Under the pieces are notes generated by a model. That model searched no databases. It worked only from the letters and a program-made list of their open reading frames with translations, and was not told the origin of the DNA. This document shows positions 16,501-23,887 of a DNA stretch of 33,812 nt, one piece after another; the first letter of the stretch is position 1; each line of letters starts with the position of its first letter. The position numbers and the translations under genes were made by a program. Source of the DNA: Bacillota bacterium (lineage in GTDB: Bacteria; Bacillota; Dethiobacteria; DTU022); the NCBI GenBank assembly GCA_029552125.1, contig JAKPEE010000143.1, positions 1 to 33,812 of the forward strand, given 5' to 3'.

Positions 16501-17444
16501 AGTACGGCATTAAAGCTTATGCCGCCGGTGATGCCGAAGAAATAGCGGAGGCTTCCGCGGCGATCTTCTCAGGCAAGATTACCGGGCGCAAAATGGCGCA
16601 GGACCTGGGCCTGGATTTGCCGATCCCCGCTGACTGGGAAGCCTTTGGCGCCCTGCTTAAACACCGGGCGGGAGAAAGCAAGACCTTTATCCCGGAAGAC
16701 AGGGAAGCCCCGGTATTTCCCCTGATCCGCTGCGTGCAGGAAATACCCTGCAACCCCTGCACTGAAGTATGCCCGCAGAACTGTATCACCATGGAGGATT
16801 CAATCCTCTGCTTGCCCCGCTTTGCCGGTGAATGCATCGGCTGCGGGCGGTGTGTCCTGGTCTGCCCCGGCCTGGCCATAACCCTGGTGATTAATGATTA
16901 TGATCCGGAGAAAAAGAAAGGTTTATTGATGCTGCCCTTTGAATTTAACGATGAGGCCATCCCTCTAGGGCAGGAAGTTATCACCACCGATATGGAAGGC
17001 AACCAGGTCGGCAAAGGCAGGGTTGTGGCCTACAAAGACCGGAAAAAGCAGGATAAGAGGCGCCTGCTGCTGCTGGAAGTCCCCTACGAGGATAGGCTCA
17101 AAGTAGCCGGCTTCAGGATACGCGAGGTTGAAGAAGGCTTGCCCCTGGCGGCCCTTCCCGGCGAAACGGAGGAAGATCCCATCGTCTGCCGCTGCGAGCG
17201 GGTCAGAAAGAGTGAGATTGTGCGTGAAATAAGGGCAGGGGTGCGAGACATGAACCAGCTTAAAGCCTTGCTGCGCACCGGCCTGGGCGCCTGTAACGGT
17301 AAAACCTGCACCGAATTGATTTTACGGATTTTCAAGGAAGAAGGGGTTCCCCTTTCCGAAATAACTCTGCCGACACACAGGCCCCTGGTGGCCGAGGTGC
17401 ATCTGGGGGATTTTGTGGCCGAAGAGAAAGGGGAGTGTAAATGA
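13530..17444 (+). CDS. Giant NuoG/MvhD/HcnAB-type iron-sulfur flavoprotein fusion (~1,304 aa)
   Basis: Domains in order: an N-terminal plant-type [2Fe-2S] domain as in NuoG/HydA (residues 1-80); four [4Fe-4S] motifs at ~130-255 (CILCGLCTRVC, CTGCRACAYLCP, CRGCGICEEVCP, CTGCGICAGSCP); an MvhD-like domain ~285-410 (SCIGRVDISTLLYCLAAGAK, then C residues at CRDPLTC); a linker; a second [2Fe-2S] domain ~620-710 of the HcnA/sarcosine-oxidase-alpha type (CANGQCSQCMV); an FAD domain starting DVLIVGGGPAGICAA near 731; an NAD-type fold RLFIIGGGNVGLIG near 880; two more [4Fe-4S] motifs ~1067-1115; and a BFD-like [2Fe-2S] domain starting VCRCERV near 1219. It looks like a wiring hub between the NuoEF fusion, AOR and the next flavoprotein. 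ATG 13530 follows GAAAGGG; ATG 13524 and TTG 13515 are alternatives. The last bases overlap the next start (ATGA). Confidence 0.9.
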   Translation: MGKMMRITVDGRVIETDREIMLLELFSEHGIEVPHLCSHPSLAPSGACRLCVVEITKKEWHGKSRIVTSCLYPVEDGLIVSTRSREVLRTRRGLLELYLAQCPDSEVIRDLARAEGIETTPFTPVSDANRCILCGLCTRVCQDYGPGAIATLARGPEKYIGPNPEGIADDCTGCRACAYLCPTGAIPFKQEGQLLKIWKRSFDIPVCSVQPELCRGCGICEEVCPFSVPRVTLLPNGLTVSRIAPEACTGCGICAGSCPAGAIKQKKSGMLDDFEGQLPQVQLKDKEIVFACPRSPMPADTEGILIRVSCIGRVDISTLLYCLAAGAKAVALMCRDPLTCPFQQGSELGQGKISAAGALLELCGLEKGRLAFLKSYPGPEGPYRAWREFASGWQDHPGVLDSVYIPAAGLGRGMDLALDLVRWFKERPALKPVLPQEIQSLFEQEAGSTTVLYLERLPELHLLLSQTMEEAAVLEILKEASRLLQKLNIKVRCAVSPKELQQGKVERIIGFSPAEGSAIPAGIPYNTINDLAGVKADLDAEAPFVFRLEARQRKALMENHQQVEAQLCATPEQHLQYALLLRRGAWRQSLHKPPAMRFAAALPDSEPQQMAREPHRVTAHPILLPRARPKLKFTFNDQELTAFAGEVISSALYAAGITIFGHHHKDGGAQGIFCANGQCSQCMVLADGKPVKACMTPVKEGMQVQSMETLPALSDDAPLENVQVEPPETVVDVLIVGGGPAGICAAIELGSAGVEVLLVDDKQELGGKLSLQTHNFFGSVTGCYAGTRGVQIGRLLAERLEKLPSVKTWLNATVIGVFSDGVFGVSQNGAYRLVRPKQVLFATGAREKSLSFPGCDLPGVYGAGAFQTLVNRDLVRCAERLFIIGGGNVGLIGAYHALQAGIDVVGLVEALPRCGGYKVHEDKIKRLGVPVWTSHTVLRIEGKEKVERVVIAAVDDQFKPVPGTERSFEVDTVLVAVGLSPVNELLQKAKEYGIKAYAAGDAEEIAEASAAIFSGKITGRKMAQDLGLDLPIPADWEAFGALLKHRAGESKTFIPEDREAPVFPLIRCVQEIPCNPCTEVCPQNCITMEDSILCLPRFAGECIGCGRCVLVCPGLAITLVINDYDPEKKKGLLMLPFEFNDEAIPLGQEVITTDMEGNQVGKGRVVAYKDRKKQDKRRLLLLEVPYEDRLKVAGFRIREVEEGLPLAALPGETEEDPIVCRCERVRKSEIVREIRAGVRDMNQLKALLRTGLGACNGKTCTELILRIFKEEGVPLSEITLPTHRPLVAEVHLGDFVAEEKGECK

Positions 17445-18616
17445 TGACAACCGGTTCAGTATATGATGTCATCGTCATCGGCGCGGGCAGCGTCGGCAAT
17501 CCGACTGCCTGCAGCCTGGCCCAGGCCGGCTTAAAAGTCCTGGTTCTAGACCGGCGGCCTGCCGCCGGCCAGGGAGAAAACAAGGCAGCCATCGGCGGTG
17601 TCCGGGCGACCCACTCTGACCCCGGTAAAATCAGCCTTTGCATGGAAAGCCTGAAGATTTTTTCGACCTGGAAAGAGAAGTACGGCTTTGATATCGGCTG
17701 GAAACCGGGCGGCTACTGCTTCCCGGTATATGATGAAAGCACCGAGAAAGCCCTTAAAGAGCTTTTGCCTTACCAGAAGAAATACGGTTTAAACATAGAT
17801 TGGGTCGGCCCGGATGAAATCAAGGAGCTGATCCCCGGGATCAATGCGGAAGGACTGCGCGGGGGCACTTACTCGCCGGAAGACGGCCAGGCCTCCTCGA
17901 TCCGGGCGCCCCTTGCTTTTCAAAGGGAGGCCATCAAGCACGGCGCCGTTTACCGCTTCAATGAAAGAGTGACCGGTTATCTTCGTTCCGGGGAGGCCAT
18001 AACCGGGGTGGTTACCACTAAAGGCCGTTATGCCGCCAAATGGGTTGTCCTGGCTGCGGGATCAGACGCGGCCGAGCATTCCACTTTGCTCGGATTTGAT
18101 ATTCCTGTCCAGCCCGATTCCCATGAAGCGGGTATTTCCGCTCCCATTGCCCCCTTCCTCCCCCCCTTAGTCGTGGATTTGCGCCCGGGTCCGGAAGGTA
18201 AAACAGCCAACTTTTATTTTGGCCAAAACAAGGAAGGCCAGATTATCTTCTGTTATACACCAAAGGAACTCTTCCCCGGCACGAACAGAGAATCCCTGTC
18301 AGAGTTTTTGCCGGTGCTGGCCGGTCGCATGGTTTCCCTTTTGCCGCGGCTGAAAAATTTGCTTGTCCGGAGAGTCTGGCGCGGCTGCTACCCCATGACC
18401 CCTGACGGCGTACCCATTGTTGATTATGCCCCGGGCCTGGACGGTTTGATCCTGGCTGTGGGCATGTGCGGCCAGGGATTTATGCTCGGCCCCGGGGTGG
18501 GGGCTTATATTACCTCGCTGATTGTCCATAATAAGCCGTTAATTTCAGAAGAGGCGCAATCCTGTTTGCGCTATGACCGGAATTTTTATGAAGTTAAGGA
18601 GGAAAAGCTTAAATAA
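17441..18616 (+). CDS. HcnC/SoxB-like FAD-dependent amine oxidoreductase
   Basis: This 391-residue DAO-superfamily flavoprotein begins with an FAD-binding Rossmann motif, DVIVIGAGSVGNPTACSLAQ, and ends with the conserved FAD-contact segment LILAVGMCGQGFMLGPGVG near 347. Mid-protein GGVRATHSDPGKISLC and GGTYSPEDGQ match the glycine/sarcosine oxidase, HcnC and proline dehydrogenase beta family. These enzymes take electrons from a C-N bond of an amino acid or imino acid. In HcnABC and proline/opine dehydrogenases the partners are HcnA- and HcnB-like proteins, exactly the domains fused in the preceding gene. Its ATG overlaps that gene's TGA (ATGA), and AAAGGGGAG lies upstream, so translation is coupled. 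An oxidase reaction is unlikely in an anaerobe, so I infer a dehydrogenase. Substrate unknown. Confidence 0.88.
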   Translation: MMTTGSVYDVIVIGAGSVGNPTACSLAQAGLKVLVLDRRPAAGQGENKAAIGGVRATHSDPGKISLCMESLKIFSTWKEKYGFDIGWKPGGYCFPVYDESTEKALKELLPYQKKYGLNIDWVGPDEIKELIPGINAEGLRGGTYSPEDGQASSIRAPLAFQREAIKHGAVYRFNERVTGYLRSGEAITGVVTTKGRYAAKWVVLAAGSDAAEHSTLLGFDIPVQPDSHEAGISAPIAPFLPPLVVDLRPGPEGKTANFYFGQNKEGQIIFCYTPKELFPGTNRESLSEFLPVLAGRMVSLLPRLKNLLVRRVWRGCYPMTPDGVPIVDYAPGLDGLILAVGMCGQGFMLGPGVGAYITSLIVHNKPLISEEAQSCLRYDRNFYEVKEEKLK

Positions 18617-18691
18617 ATCATCCTGTGGCCTGGAGGGTGAAGCTGAGAGCGGCCAGGTAAAATTTATGGTTGTGTACATTTTTTCATAGTA

Positions 18692-18720
18692 TTGACATGC
18701 TTTGGCTACATTAATACAAT
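18692..18720 (+). promoter_or_regulatory. Near-consensus sigma-A promoter
   Basis: TTGACA (18692-18697, 6 of 6) and TACAAT (18715-18720, 5 of 6) are spaced by exactly 17 nt, the strongest housekeeping promoter match I found in the window. The start point should be near 18727. It reads toward the terminator at 18988-19014 and then rsgA. Confidence 0.85.
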
Positions 18721-18726
18721 ACTATA

Positions 18727-19013
18727 AGCGCAGAAGCAGTATGTTTTGGGATCTGGCGGCGATAGGAGTTTGGGTTGATGACTGTAAAAAATGCCGGGGT
18801 GGGTGTTAATTAATTTCATAACAGCACTGGTAACCGGGAAAGACGGCCGGGGAAAAGGATACCCTTTGATTTGGGTCGGGAAAGATCTTTTTCGCCTAAG
18901 TTGCTTTTGTCCGGAATAAGCTTTTCCTGGTCTTGCCGGTGCAATTCTCTTTCGAGCAACCTGATTCGTGTATTAGGCAAATAGCAGGCACGCGACGGTA
19001 GCGTGCTTTTTAT
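18727..19013 (+). ncRNA. Candidate structured small RNA (~290 nt), class unknown
   Basis: The stretch lies between a strong promoter and an intrinsic terminator and lacks a convincing ORF. By eye it has nested long-range pairings: GCCTAA (18894-18899) with TTAGGC (18973-18978), immediately inside it GTTGC (18900-18904) with GCAAC (18956-18960), and further in CCGG (18911-18914) with CCGG near 18936-18939. I checked for hallmark sequences of tmRNA, RNase P, SRP RNA, T-box, cobalamin and c-di-GMP riboswitches and did not find them. It could be a 6S-like or other small RNA, or a regulated leader of rsgA whose terminator acts as attenuator. Confidence 0.5.
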
Positions 19014-19014
19014 T
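18988..19014 (+). terminator. Intrinsic terminator
   Basis: GCACGC (18988-18993), loop GACGGTA and GCGTGC (19001-19006) form a 6-bp GC-rich stem followed directly by TTTTTATT. It would end transcripts from the 18692-18720 promoter unless antiterminated. Confidence 0.85.
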
Positions 19015-19106
19015 GTCTATTTCCTTTTACCAGCCGCAGTTGGTCGATCTCTGCGGTATTTTTATATGCTGTTTACGGTTAACGATGTGCAGGCTGGGAA
19101 AAAACC

Positions 19107-20192
19107 ATGAAGGATGATTTTAAGGCCATGAGTTTAATCGATTATGGATGGGATGACCGTCTGGCCCGGGAATGGAGCGAAAGAAGCACAACCGGCATGT
19201 TCCCGGCCAGAATAATCGCAGACTACGGGCAAATGTTTCGCGTAGCTGCCCCTTCCGGGGAACTCCTGGTAAACCGGCCGGTGGCGCAATTTGATCATGA
19301 ACTTCAGGTAGCGGTCGGCGACTGGGTGGCGCTGGAACATGCTGCGGGAGTTGCCTCCGCACGGATTTCCTTCATCTTGACGCGCAAAACCAAGTTTTCC
19401 AGGGCTGCCGCCGGAAATGAAGTGAAAGAGCAGATTGTGGCGGCCAATGCGGATATGGTTTTCCTGATGCAATCTTTAAACAGGGACTTCAACATGCGCC
19501 GGCTGGAAAGATACTTGATAGCGGCGTGGGAGAGCGGTGCCGAGCCGGTTGTGGTGCTGACCAAAACCGACTGCTGTGACGATGTACCCGGGAAAATGGC
19601 CGCAGTATGCGCTACGGCGCCTGGTGTTGCCGTTCATGCCATAAGTTGTGTCACCGGGGAAGGAATGGCGGGGATACGGCAATACTTTAGGCGGGGGGTT
19701 ACTGTAGCCTTGCTCGGCTCCTCCGGTGTCGGAAAATCGACACTGGTGAATACCCTGTTGGGCAAGGATTATCTGAAGACCCGAGAGATCCGGGAAGATG
19801 ACAGCCGGGGCAGGCATACAACCAGCCGCCGGGAACTGCTGTTATTGCCGGAGGGAGGCTTGATTCTGGATACGCCGGGAATGAGAGAGCTATCGCTGTG
19901 GGAAGCCGATACGGGTATGGAGATCGTGTTTGGTGATGTTGAAGAACTGGTATGGTCCTGCCGCTTCCCTAATTGCACTCACGGTCATGAGCCCGGCTGT
20001 GCGGTCCAGGAAGCCTTGCGGTCCGGTAAACTGGAGCAGAAAAGGTGGCAATCCTGGCTGAAGCTGCAAAAAGAACTGGCGCGCCTCGAGGCCAAAAAGG
20101 AAGGCAAGCTGCGGCTGCAAGAGAAGCAGTGGGGCCGGCGGTTCGCTAAGTTGCAGAAAGAAATAATAAAAGTAAAGCACAAAAAATCATGA
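19107..20192 (+). CDS. rsgA: Ribosome small-subunit-dependent GTPase A
   Basis: RsgA is a circularly permuted GTPase that checks and matures the 30S subunit. The 361 residues show an N-terminal OB-fold (to ~100), then G motifs in permuted order: G4 TKTD near 153, G1 GSSGVGKST near 203, G3 DTPGMRE near 254. A zinc knuckle follows (CRFPNCTHGHEPGC near 284). A long basic helical tail (EKQWGRRFAKLQKEIIKVKH) ends the protein and probably contacts rRNA. The ribosome site at ATG 19107 is weak (GGCTGGG about 9 nt upstream), but the next in-frame ATG has worse spacing and would remove part of the N-terminal region seen in homologues. It may be read from its own unseen promoter or by read-through from 18727. 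Confidence 0.93.
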   Translation: MKDDFKAMSLIDYGWDDRLAREWSERSTTGMFPARIIADYGQMFRVAAPSGELLVNRPVAQFDHELQVAVGDWVALEHAAGVASARISFILTRKTKFSRAAAGNEVKEQIVAANADMVFLMQSLNRDFNMRRLERYLIAAWESGAEPVVVLTKTDCCDDVPGKMAAVCATAPGVAVHAISCVTGEGMAGIRQYFRRGVTVALLGSSGVGKSTLVNTLLGKDYLKTREIREDDSRGRHTTSRRELLLLPEGGLILDTPGMRELSLWEADTGMEIVFGDVEELVWSCRFPNCTHGHEPGCAVQEALRSGKLEQKRWQSWLKLQKELARLEAKKEGKLRLQEKQWGRRFAKLQKEIIKVKHKKS

Positions 20193-20229
20193 TCAACGTA
20201 CGACTTTGTTTGCCTCCTTATTGGAAAAG

Positions 20230-20261
20230 CGGGGGGCTGCCCCTTTCGGGACTGCCCCCCG
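20230..20261. terminator. Strong intrinsic terminator between convergent rsgA and hydA
   Basis: CGGGGGGC (20230-20237) pairs perfectly with GCCCCCCG (20254-20261), with further TGCCCC/GGGACT-type pairing inside around TTTC. GTTTAC follows on the plus strand, and CTTTTCC is the continuation for minus-strand transcripts of hydA. Confidence 0.85.
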
Positions 20262-20262
20262 T

Positions 20263-22050
20263 TTACAGTGGTTGCACTTTCTGCTTATGTTCCTTCCTCG
20301 GCAGCGGTTCCGGAGCGTAAAGCTTGCGCGAGACATAGCTGGTGTGCAGCAGCTGTCGGGCCAGGTCGCTGCCCGGGTGGCCGAGAAAGTCCTGGTAAAG
20401 TTTAATCACTGACGGGTTGGTATGGGATTTGCGGAATTCTTTACGCCGGTCCTGCTCGTAAAGACCGCCGGCACGCCGGGAGCGGTGCGCCACCTGCTCG
20501 TTCCAGTCGTTGGTTTCAATGTAAATGGGCTGGCCGCCGCCGCCGACGCAGCCGGCCGGGCAGGCCATTACTTCTACAAAATGGTATTCCTTTTCGCCTT
20601 TCAGCACCGCCTCGATCAGGCGCCGCGCCTCCCCGGTGCCCCGGGCCACTGCCGCCTTAAGGCGGTATTGGCCCATCTGTATCTCCGCGTCCTTATACTC
20701 TTCCGAGCGCACTTCTGGGAATTCGACCTGCTCGAGTTCTTCGCCGGTGAGCATCTCGTAAACCGTGCGCAGCGCCGCCTCCATGACTCCGCCGGTGGAG
20801 CCGAAAATCACGCCGGCCCCGCTGGCGTAGCCCATGGGCGAATCGTATGCTTCGTCGGGCATTTTGCGCAGATCAATCCCCGCCTGGAAAAGCATCTGGG
20901 CGAATTCGCGGGTGGATAGCTCCGCGTCCACATCGCGAAAGCCGCTGGCGTTCATCTCCGGGCGCAGCAGCTCGTATTTCTTGGAGACGCAGGGCATGAT
21001 CGATACTACGAAAATTCGAGCCGGGTCAATCCCCGCTTCCCGGGCGTAATAGGTCTTGGCCAGGGCCCCGAAGATCTGCTGGGGCGATTTCACTGCGGAA
21101 AGGTTGTCAATGAGGTCGGGGTAGAAGCTTTCACAGAAGCGCACCCAACTGGGGCAGCACGCGGTAAACTGGGGGAAGGGGCCGCCCCGCTCCAGTCGCT
21201 CCGCCAGTTCCCTGGCCTCTTCCATGATGGTGACATCGGCGCCAAAGCAGTCATCAAAAACGCGGTCGAACCCGAGCCGTTTCAGCGCCGCCACCATCTT
21301 GCCGGTAACATCGGTTCCAATGGGGTAGCCGAATTCTTCGCCGATGGTGGAGCGGATGGCCGGCGCTGTTTGCACGATGACATGCAGATCCGGGTTTTGC
21401 AGCGCTTCCCATACCCGGGCGGTGGAATCCTGCTCGCGCAGCGCCCCGGTGGGGCAGACGGTGATGCACTGGCCGCAGTAGATGCACGGCGTTTCCATCA
21501 AGGAGCCGTTAAATGCCGGTCCGGCCACGGCGTTAAAGGAGCGCTCGATCATGCGGTAGATGCCTACCGCCTGCTGGTATTCGCAGATGGAGATGCAGCG
21601 GCGGCAGCGGATGCACTTATCCGGTTCGCGCACCACCGAGGGGGAGAGATCGTCAACGGGGAAATGGTTGCGGCTTCCTTCCAGGCGGATGTCCCGGATG
21701 CCGAAACGTTTGGCCAGGCGCTGCAGCTCGCAATTGAGGTTCCGCTCGCAGGTGAGGCATTCAAAGGGGTGATCCGAAAGTAGCAGCTCCACCATCTGTT
21801 TGCGCGCGGCCACCACTTCCGGGGTATGGGTTAGCACGTGCATATTTTCCTGCGCTTCCAGGACGCAGGCCGGATCCATAGTTGGCCTTCCCTCCACCTG
21901 GACCAGGCAGACCCGGCAGGAAGCGGGAGCATTTAGATCTTTAAGGTAGCAGAGGGTGGGGATATCAATACCGATTTTGCGTGCCGCCTCCAGGACGGTA
22001 ACCCCCTGCTCCACTTCCAGCTCCTGGCCGTCAATCCATAGGCGCGGCAA
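20263..22050 (-). CDS. hydA: [FeFe]-hydrogenase catalytic subunit (HydA of a HydABC-type complex)
   Basis: This 595-residue enzyme evolves or takes up H2 at an H-cluster. Its N-terminus has a [2Fe-2S] domain (CYLKDLNAPASCRVC), the His-Cys [4Fe-4S] segment HPFECLTCERNLNC and two ferredoxin motifs (CIRCRRCISIC, CIYCGQCITVCPTG). The H-cluster motifs are L1 TACCPSW, L2 MPCVSKKYE and L3 EVMACPAGCVGGGGQP. A small-subunit-type C-terminus follows (HPGSDLARQLLHTSY). With HydB and HydC it matches the trimeric, often electron-bifurcating NADH/ferredoxin hydrogenases of Thermotoga and clostridia; bifurcation is inferred from that similarity. Start TTG 22050 is chosen because GGGGAGGTGAAC lies about 8 nt upstream inside the end of hydB; the longer frame to 22218 is an artefact of overlap. 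hydB and hydA overlap by 20 nt. Confidence 0.94.
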   Translation of the reverse strand: MPRLWIDGQELEVEQGVTVLEAARKIGIDIPTLCYLKDLNAPASCRVCLVQVEGRPTMDPACVLEAQENMHVLTHTPEVVAARKQMVELLLSDHPFECLTCERNLNCELQRLAKRFGIRDIRLEGSRNHFPVDDLSPSVVREPDKCIRCRRCISICEYQQAVGIYRMIERSFNAVAGPAFNGSLMETPCIYCGQCITVCPTGALREQDSTARVWEALQNPDLHVIVQTAPAIRSTIGEEFGYPIGTDVTGKMVAALKRLGFDRVFDDCFGADVTIMEEARELAERLERGGPFPQFTACCPSWVRFCESFYPDLIDNLSAVKSPQQIFGALAKTYYAREAGIDPARIFVVSIMPCVSKKYELLRPEMNASGFRDVDAELSTREFAQMLFQAGIDLRKMPDEAYDSPMGYASGAGVIFGSTGGVMEAALRTVYEMLTGEELEQVEFPEVRSEEYKDAEIQMGQYRLKAAVARGTGEARRLIEAVLKGEKEYHFVEVMACPAGCVGGGGQPIYIETNDWNEQVAHRSRRAGGLYEQDRRKEFRKSHTNPSVIKLYQDFLGHPGSDLARQLLHTSYVSRKLYAPEPLPRKEHKQKVQPL

Positions 22051-23887
22051 CCCGTTCACCTCCCCGGCTGATGGCATCAAAGGGGCATTCTTCCAGGCAG
22101 CGCAGGCAGTCCGAGCACTTCTCCGGGTCGATGACGTACGGTTTCCCCCTGGCCCCGGAAATGGCCGCGGCGGGGCAGATGCGGGCGCAGATGCCGCAGG
22201 AGCGGCATTTGTCTTCAATGATGCGCAGCCTGGTTAGGCTGCGGCAAACCCCGGCGGGGCAGGTATGATCGCGGATATGGGCCAGGTACTCCTCCCGGAA
22301 CCGGTGCAGGGTGCTTAAAACCGGGTTTGGCGCCGAGCGGCCCAACCCGCACAGGGAACCGTTTTTCAACAGCAAGGCCAGTTGTTGCAGCGTTTCCAGA
22401 TCTTTCTCTTCGCCCTTTCCGGCGGTGATCTTCTCCAGTATTTCGAGCATGCGCTTGGTTCCGATGCGGCAGGGGGTGCATTTGCCGCAGGATTCATCCT
22501 GGATAAAATCCATGTAAAAGCGGGCGATATCGACCATGCAGGTGTCTTCGTCCATGATAATCAGGCCGCCCGAGCCGATCATGGAGCCGGCTTCCTGCAG
22601 GCTCTGGTAGTCTACCGGAAGATCCAGATGTTCCGGCCCGAGGCAGCCGCCGGAGGGCCCGCCGGTTTGGGCGGCCTTAAATTTTTTGTTTCCCGGGATG
22701 CCGCCGCCAATGTCAAAGATAATGGTCCGCAGGGGGGTGCCCAGGGGCACCTCTACCAGGCCGGTGTGGTTGATCTTGCCGGCCAGGGCAAAAACCTTGG
22801 TGCCGCTGGCGCCCTCCAGGCCCAGTTCGGCGAAGCGGGATCCGCCATGCAACACGATTAACGGGATATTGGCCAGGGTCTCCACATTGTTGATTAGCGT
22901 CGGTTTGCCCCAGAGGCCCTTTTGAGCCGGGAAAGGCGGGCGGGGGTTGGGATCCCCGCGGGTACCGTGGATGGAAGAGATGAGGGCTGTTTCCTCGCCG
23001 CAGACAAAGGCGCCGGCGCCGATCCGTATTTCGATATTGAAACTAAAACCTTTTTCCAGGATGTTTTCTCCCAGGAATTTTTTTTCCCGGGCCTGCGCGA
23101 TGGCCTCCTGGGAGCGTCGCACGGCGATGGGGTACTCGGCCCGCACATAAATATAACCCTGCCTGGCGCCGGTGGCGTATCCGGCAATGATCATTCCCTC
23201 GATTACGCTGTGCGGATCCCCTTCGAGGATATTGCGGTCCATGAAGGCGCCGGGATCCCCTTCATCGGCATTGCAGATAATAAACTTCTCATCCCCGGGG
23301 GAAGCGCGCATCATTTCCCACTTGCGCCCGGTGGGAAAACCGCCGCCTCCCCGCCCCCGCAGGCCGGAAATTTTGACCTCTTCGATGACCTGCTCCGGGG
23401 TCAGCTCCGCCAGGGCCCGGGCCAGGGCGGCATAGCCCCTATATTTGAGGTATTCGTCAATGTGGGGCGAGATCACACCACAGTTGCGCAACACCAGCCG
23501 GGTCTGGCCCCGGTAAAAAGGCAGTTGTTCTCTGCGGCGCAAGATCTCTTTGCTTTGCGGGTCCCGGTGCAAAAGAGATTCGACCACGCGGCCGTTGACG
23601 ATATGTTCCCGGACAATGGTGCGGGCGTCTTCGGGTTTGAGCTTCTGGTAAATAATGCCTTCAGGATAGACGATCACAGCCGGCCCCATGCTGCAATCTC
23701 CGATGCAGCCGACAACTTCCAGTGGCACCTCTCCTGCGGCTCCCTGTGCCTGCAACTCCTCTTCCAGGGCCTCCTTAACTTTCTTGCAGCCGAGAGAGGT
23801 GCAGGGGATGCCGCCGCAGAGCAAGAGGCGGTGTTCGGTCTCGGGCCGTATTCGTTCCTGCTCCAGCTCTTCCAGTAATGTGGTCAC
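22031..23887 (-). CDS. hydB: NADH-binding hydrogenase subunit HydB (NuoF-like)
   Basis: This 618-residue flavoprotein binds NAD(H) and FMN and exchanges electrons with HydA and HydC. It has an N-terminal thioredoxin-like [2Fe-2S] domain (CGGIPCTSLGC near 24, GCIGDCSMGP near 60), the NAD/FMN loop GLRGRGGGGFPTGRKW near 175, NADEGDPGAFMDRN, an SLBB region, the [4Fe-4S] motif SCGKCTPCRIG near 470, and two C-terminal ferredoxin motifs (CRSCGICARICP, CSDCLRCLEECP). GTG 23887 overlaps the hydC stop (GTGA), and AAAGGAG lies 8 nt upstream. It is the direct counterpart of the NuoF half of the fusion at 10945-13332, so the genome keeps two NAD-linked electron entry modules with different partners. Confidence 0.95.
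   Translation of the reverse strand: MTTLLEELEQERIRPETEHRLLLCGGIPCTSLGCKKVKEALEEELQAQGAAGEVPLEVVGCIGDCSMGPAVIVYPEGIIYQKLKPEDARTIVREHIVNGRVVESLLHRDPQSKEILRRREQLPFYRGQTRLVLRNCGVISPHIDEYLKYRGYAALARALAELTPEQVIEEVKISGLRGRGGGGFPTGRKWEMMRASPGDEKFIICNADEGDPGAFMDRNILEGDPHSVIEGMIIAGYATGARQGYIYVRAEYPIAVRRSQEAIAQAREKKFLGENILEKGFSFNIEIRIGAGAFVCGEETALISSIHGTRGDPNPRPPFPAQKGLWGKPTLINNVETLANIPLIVLHGGSRFAELGLEGASGTKVFALAGKINHTGLVEVPLGTPLRTIIFDIGGGIPGNKKFKAAQTGGPSGGCLGPEHLDLPVDYQSLQEAGSMIGSGGLIIMDEDTCMVDIARFYMDFIQDESCGKCTPCRIGTKRMLEILEKITAGKGEEKDLETLQQLALLLKNGSLCGLGRSAPNPVLSTLHRFREEYLAHIRDHTCPAGVCRSLTRLRIIEDKCRSCGICARICPAAAISGARGKPYVIDPEKCSDCLRCLEECPFDAISRGGERVAAPMD

Larger units (their letters stand above)
18617..19106. 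other. 490-bp intergenic region before rsgA
   Basis: No sizeable ORF fits this region. It contains a consensus promoter (18692-18720), a candidate ~290-nt RNA and an intrinsic terminator (18988-19014), then about 90 nt leading to rsgA. The only short start-stop frame with a possible ribosome site is an 11-codon peptide at 18778-18813 (MTVKNAGVGVN), which could be a leader peptide. Confidence 0.6.

Noticed and set aside
18727-19013. Known riboswitch or housekeeping RNA (tmRNA, RNase P, SRP, T-box, cobalamin, c-di-GMP)
   Set aside because: None of the hallmark conserved strings was found. GTCCGGAATAAGC only superficially resembles the SRP GGAA loop and its flanks do not pair.
22051-22218. N-terminal extension of HydA to 22218
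   Set aside because: The extra Ala/Pro/Arg-rich residues are hydB read in another frame. The TTG at 22050 with its GGGGAGGTGA site gives the normal HydA N-terminus.
22922-23878. Long plus-strand open frame of 318 codons
   Set aside because: It lies entirely antisense to hydB, has no ribosome site and no recognisable motif; it results from the GC-rich codon usage of hydB.
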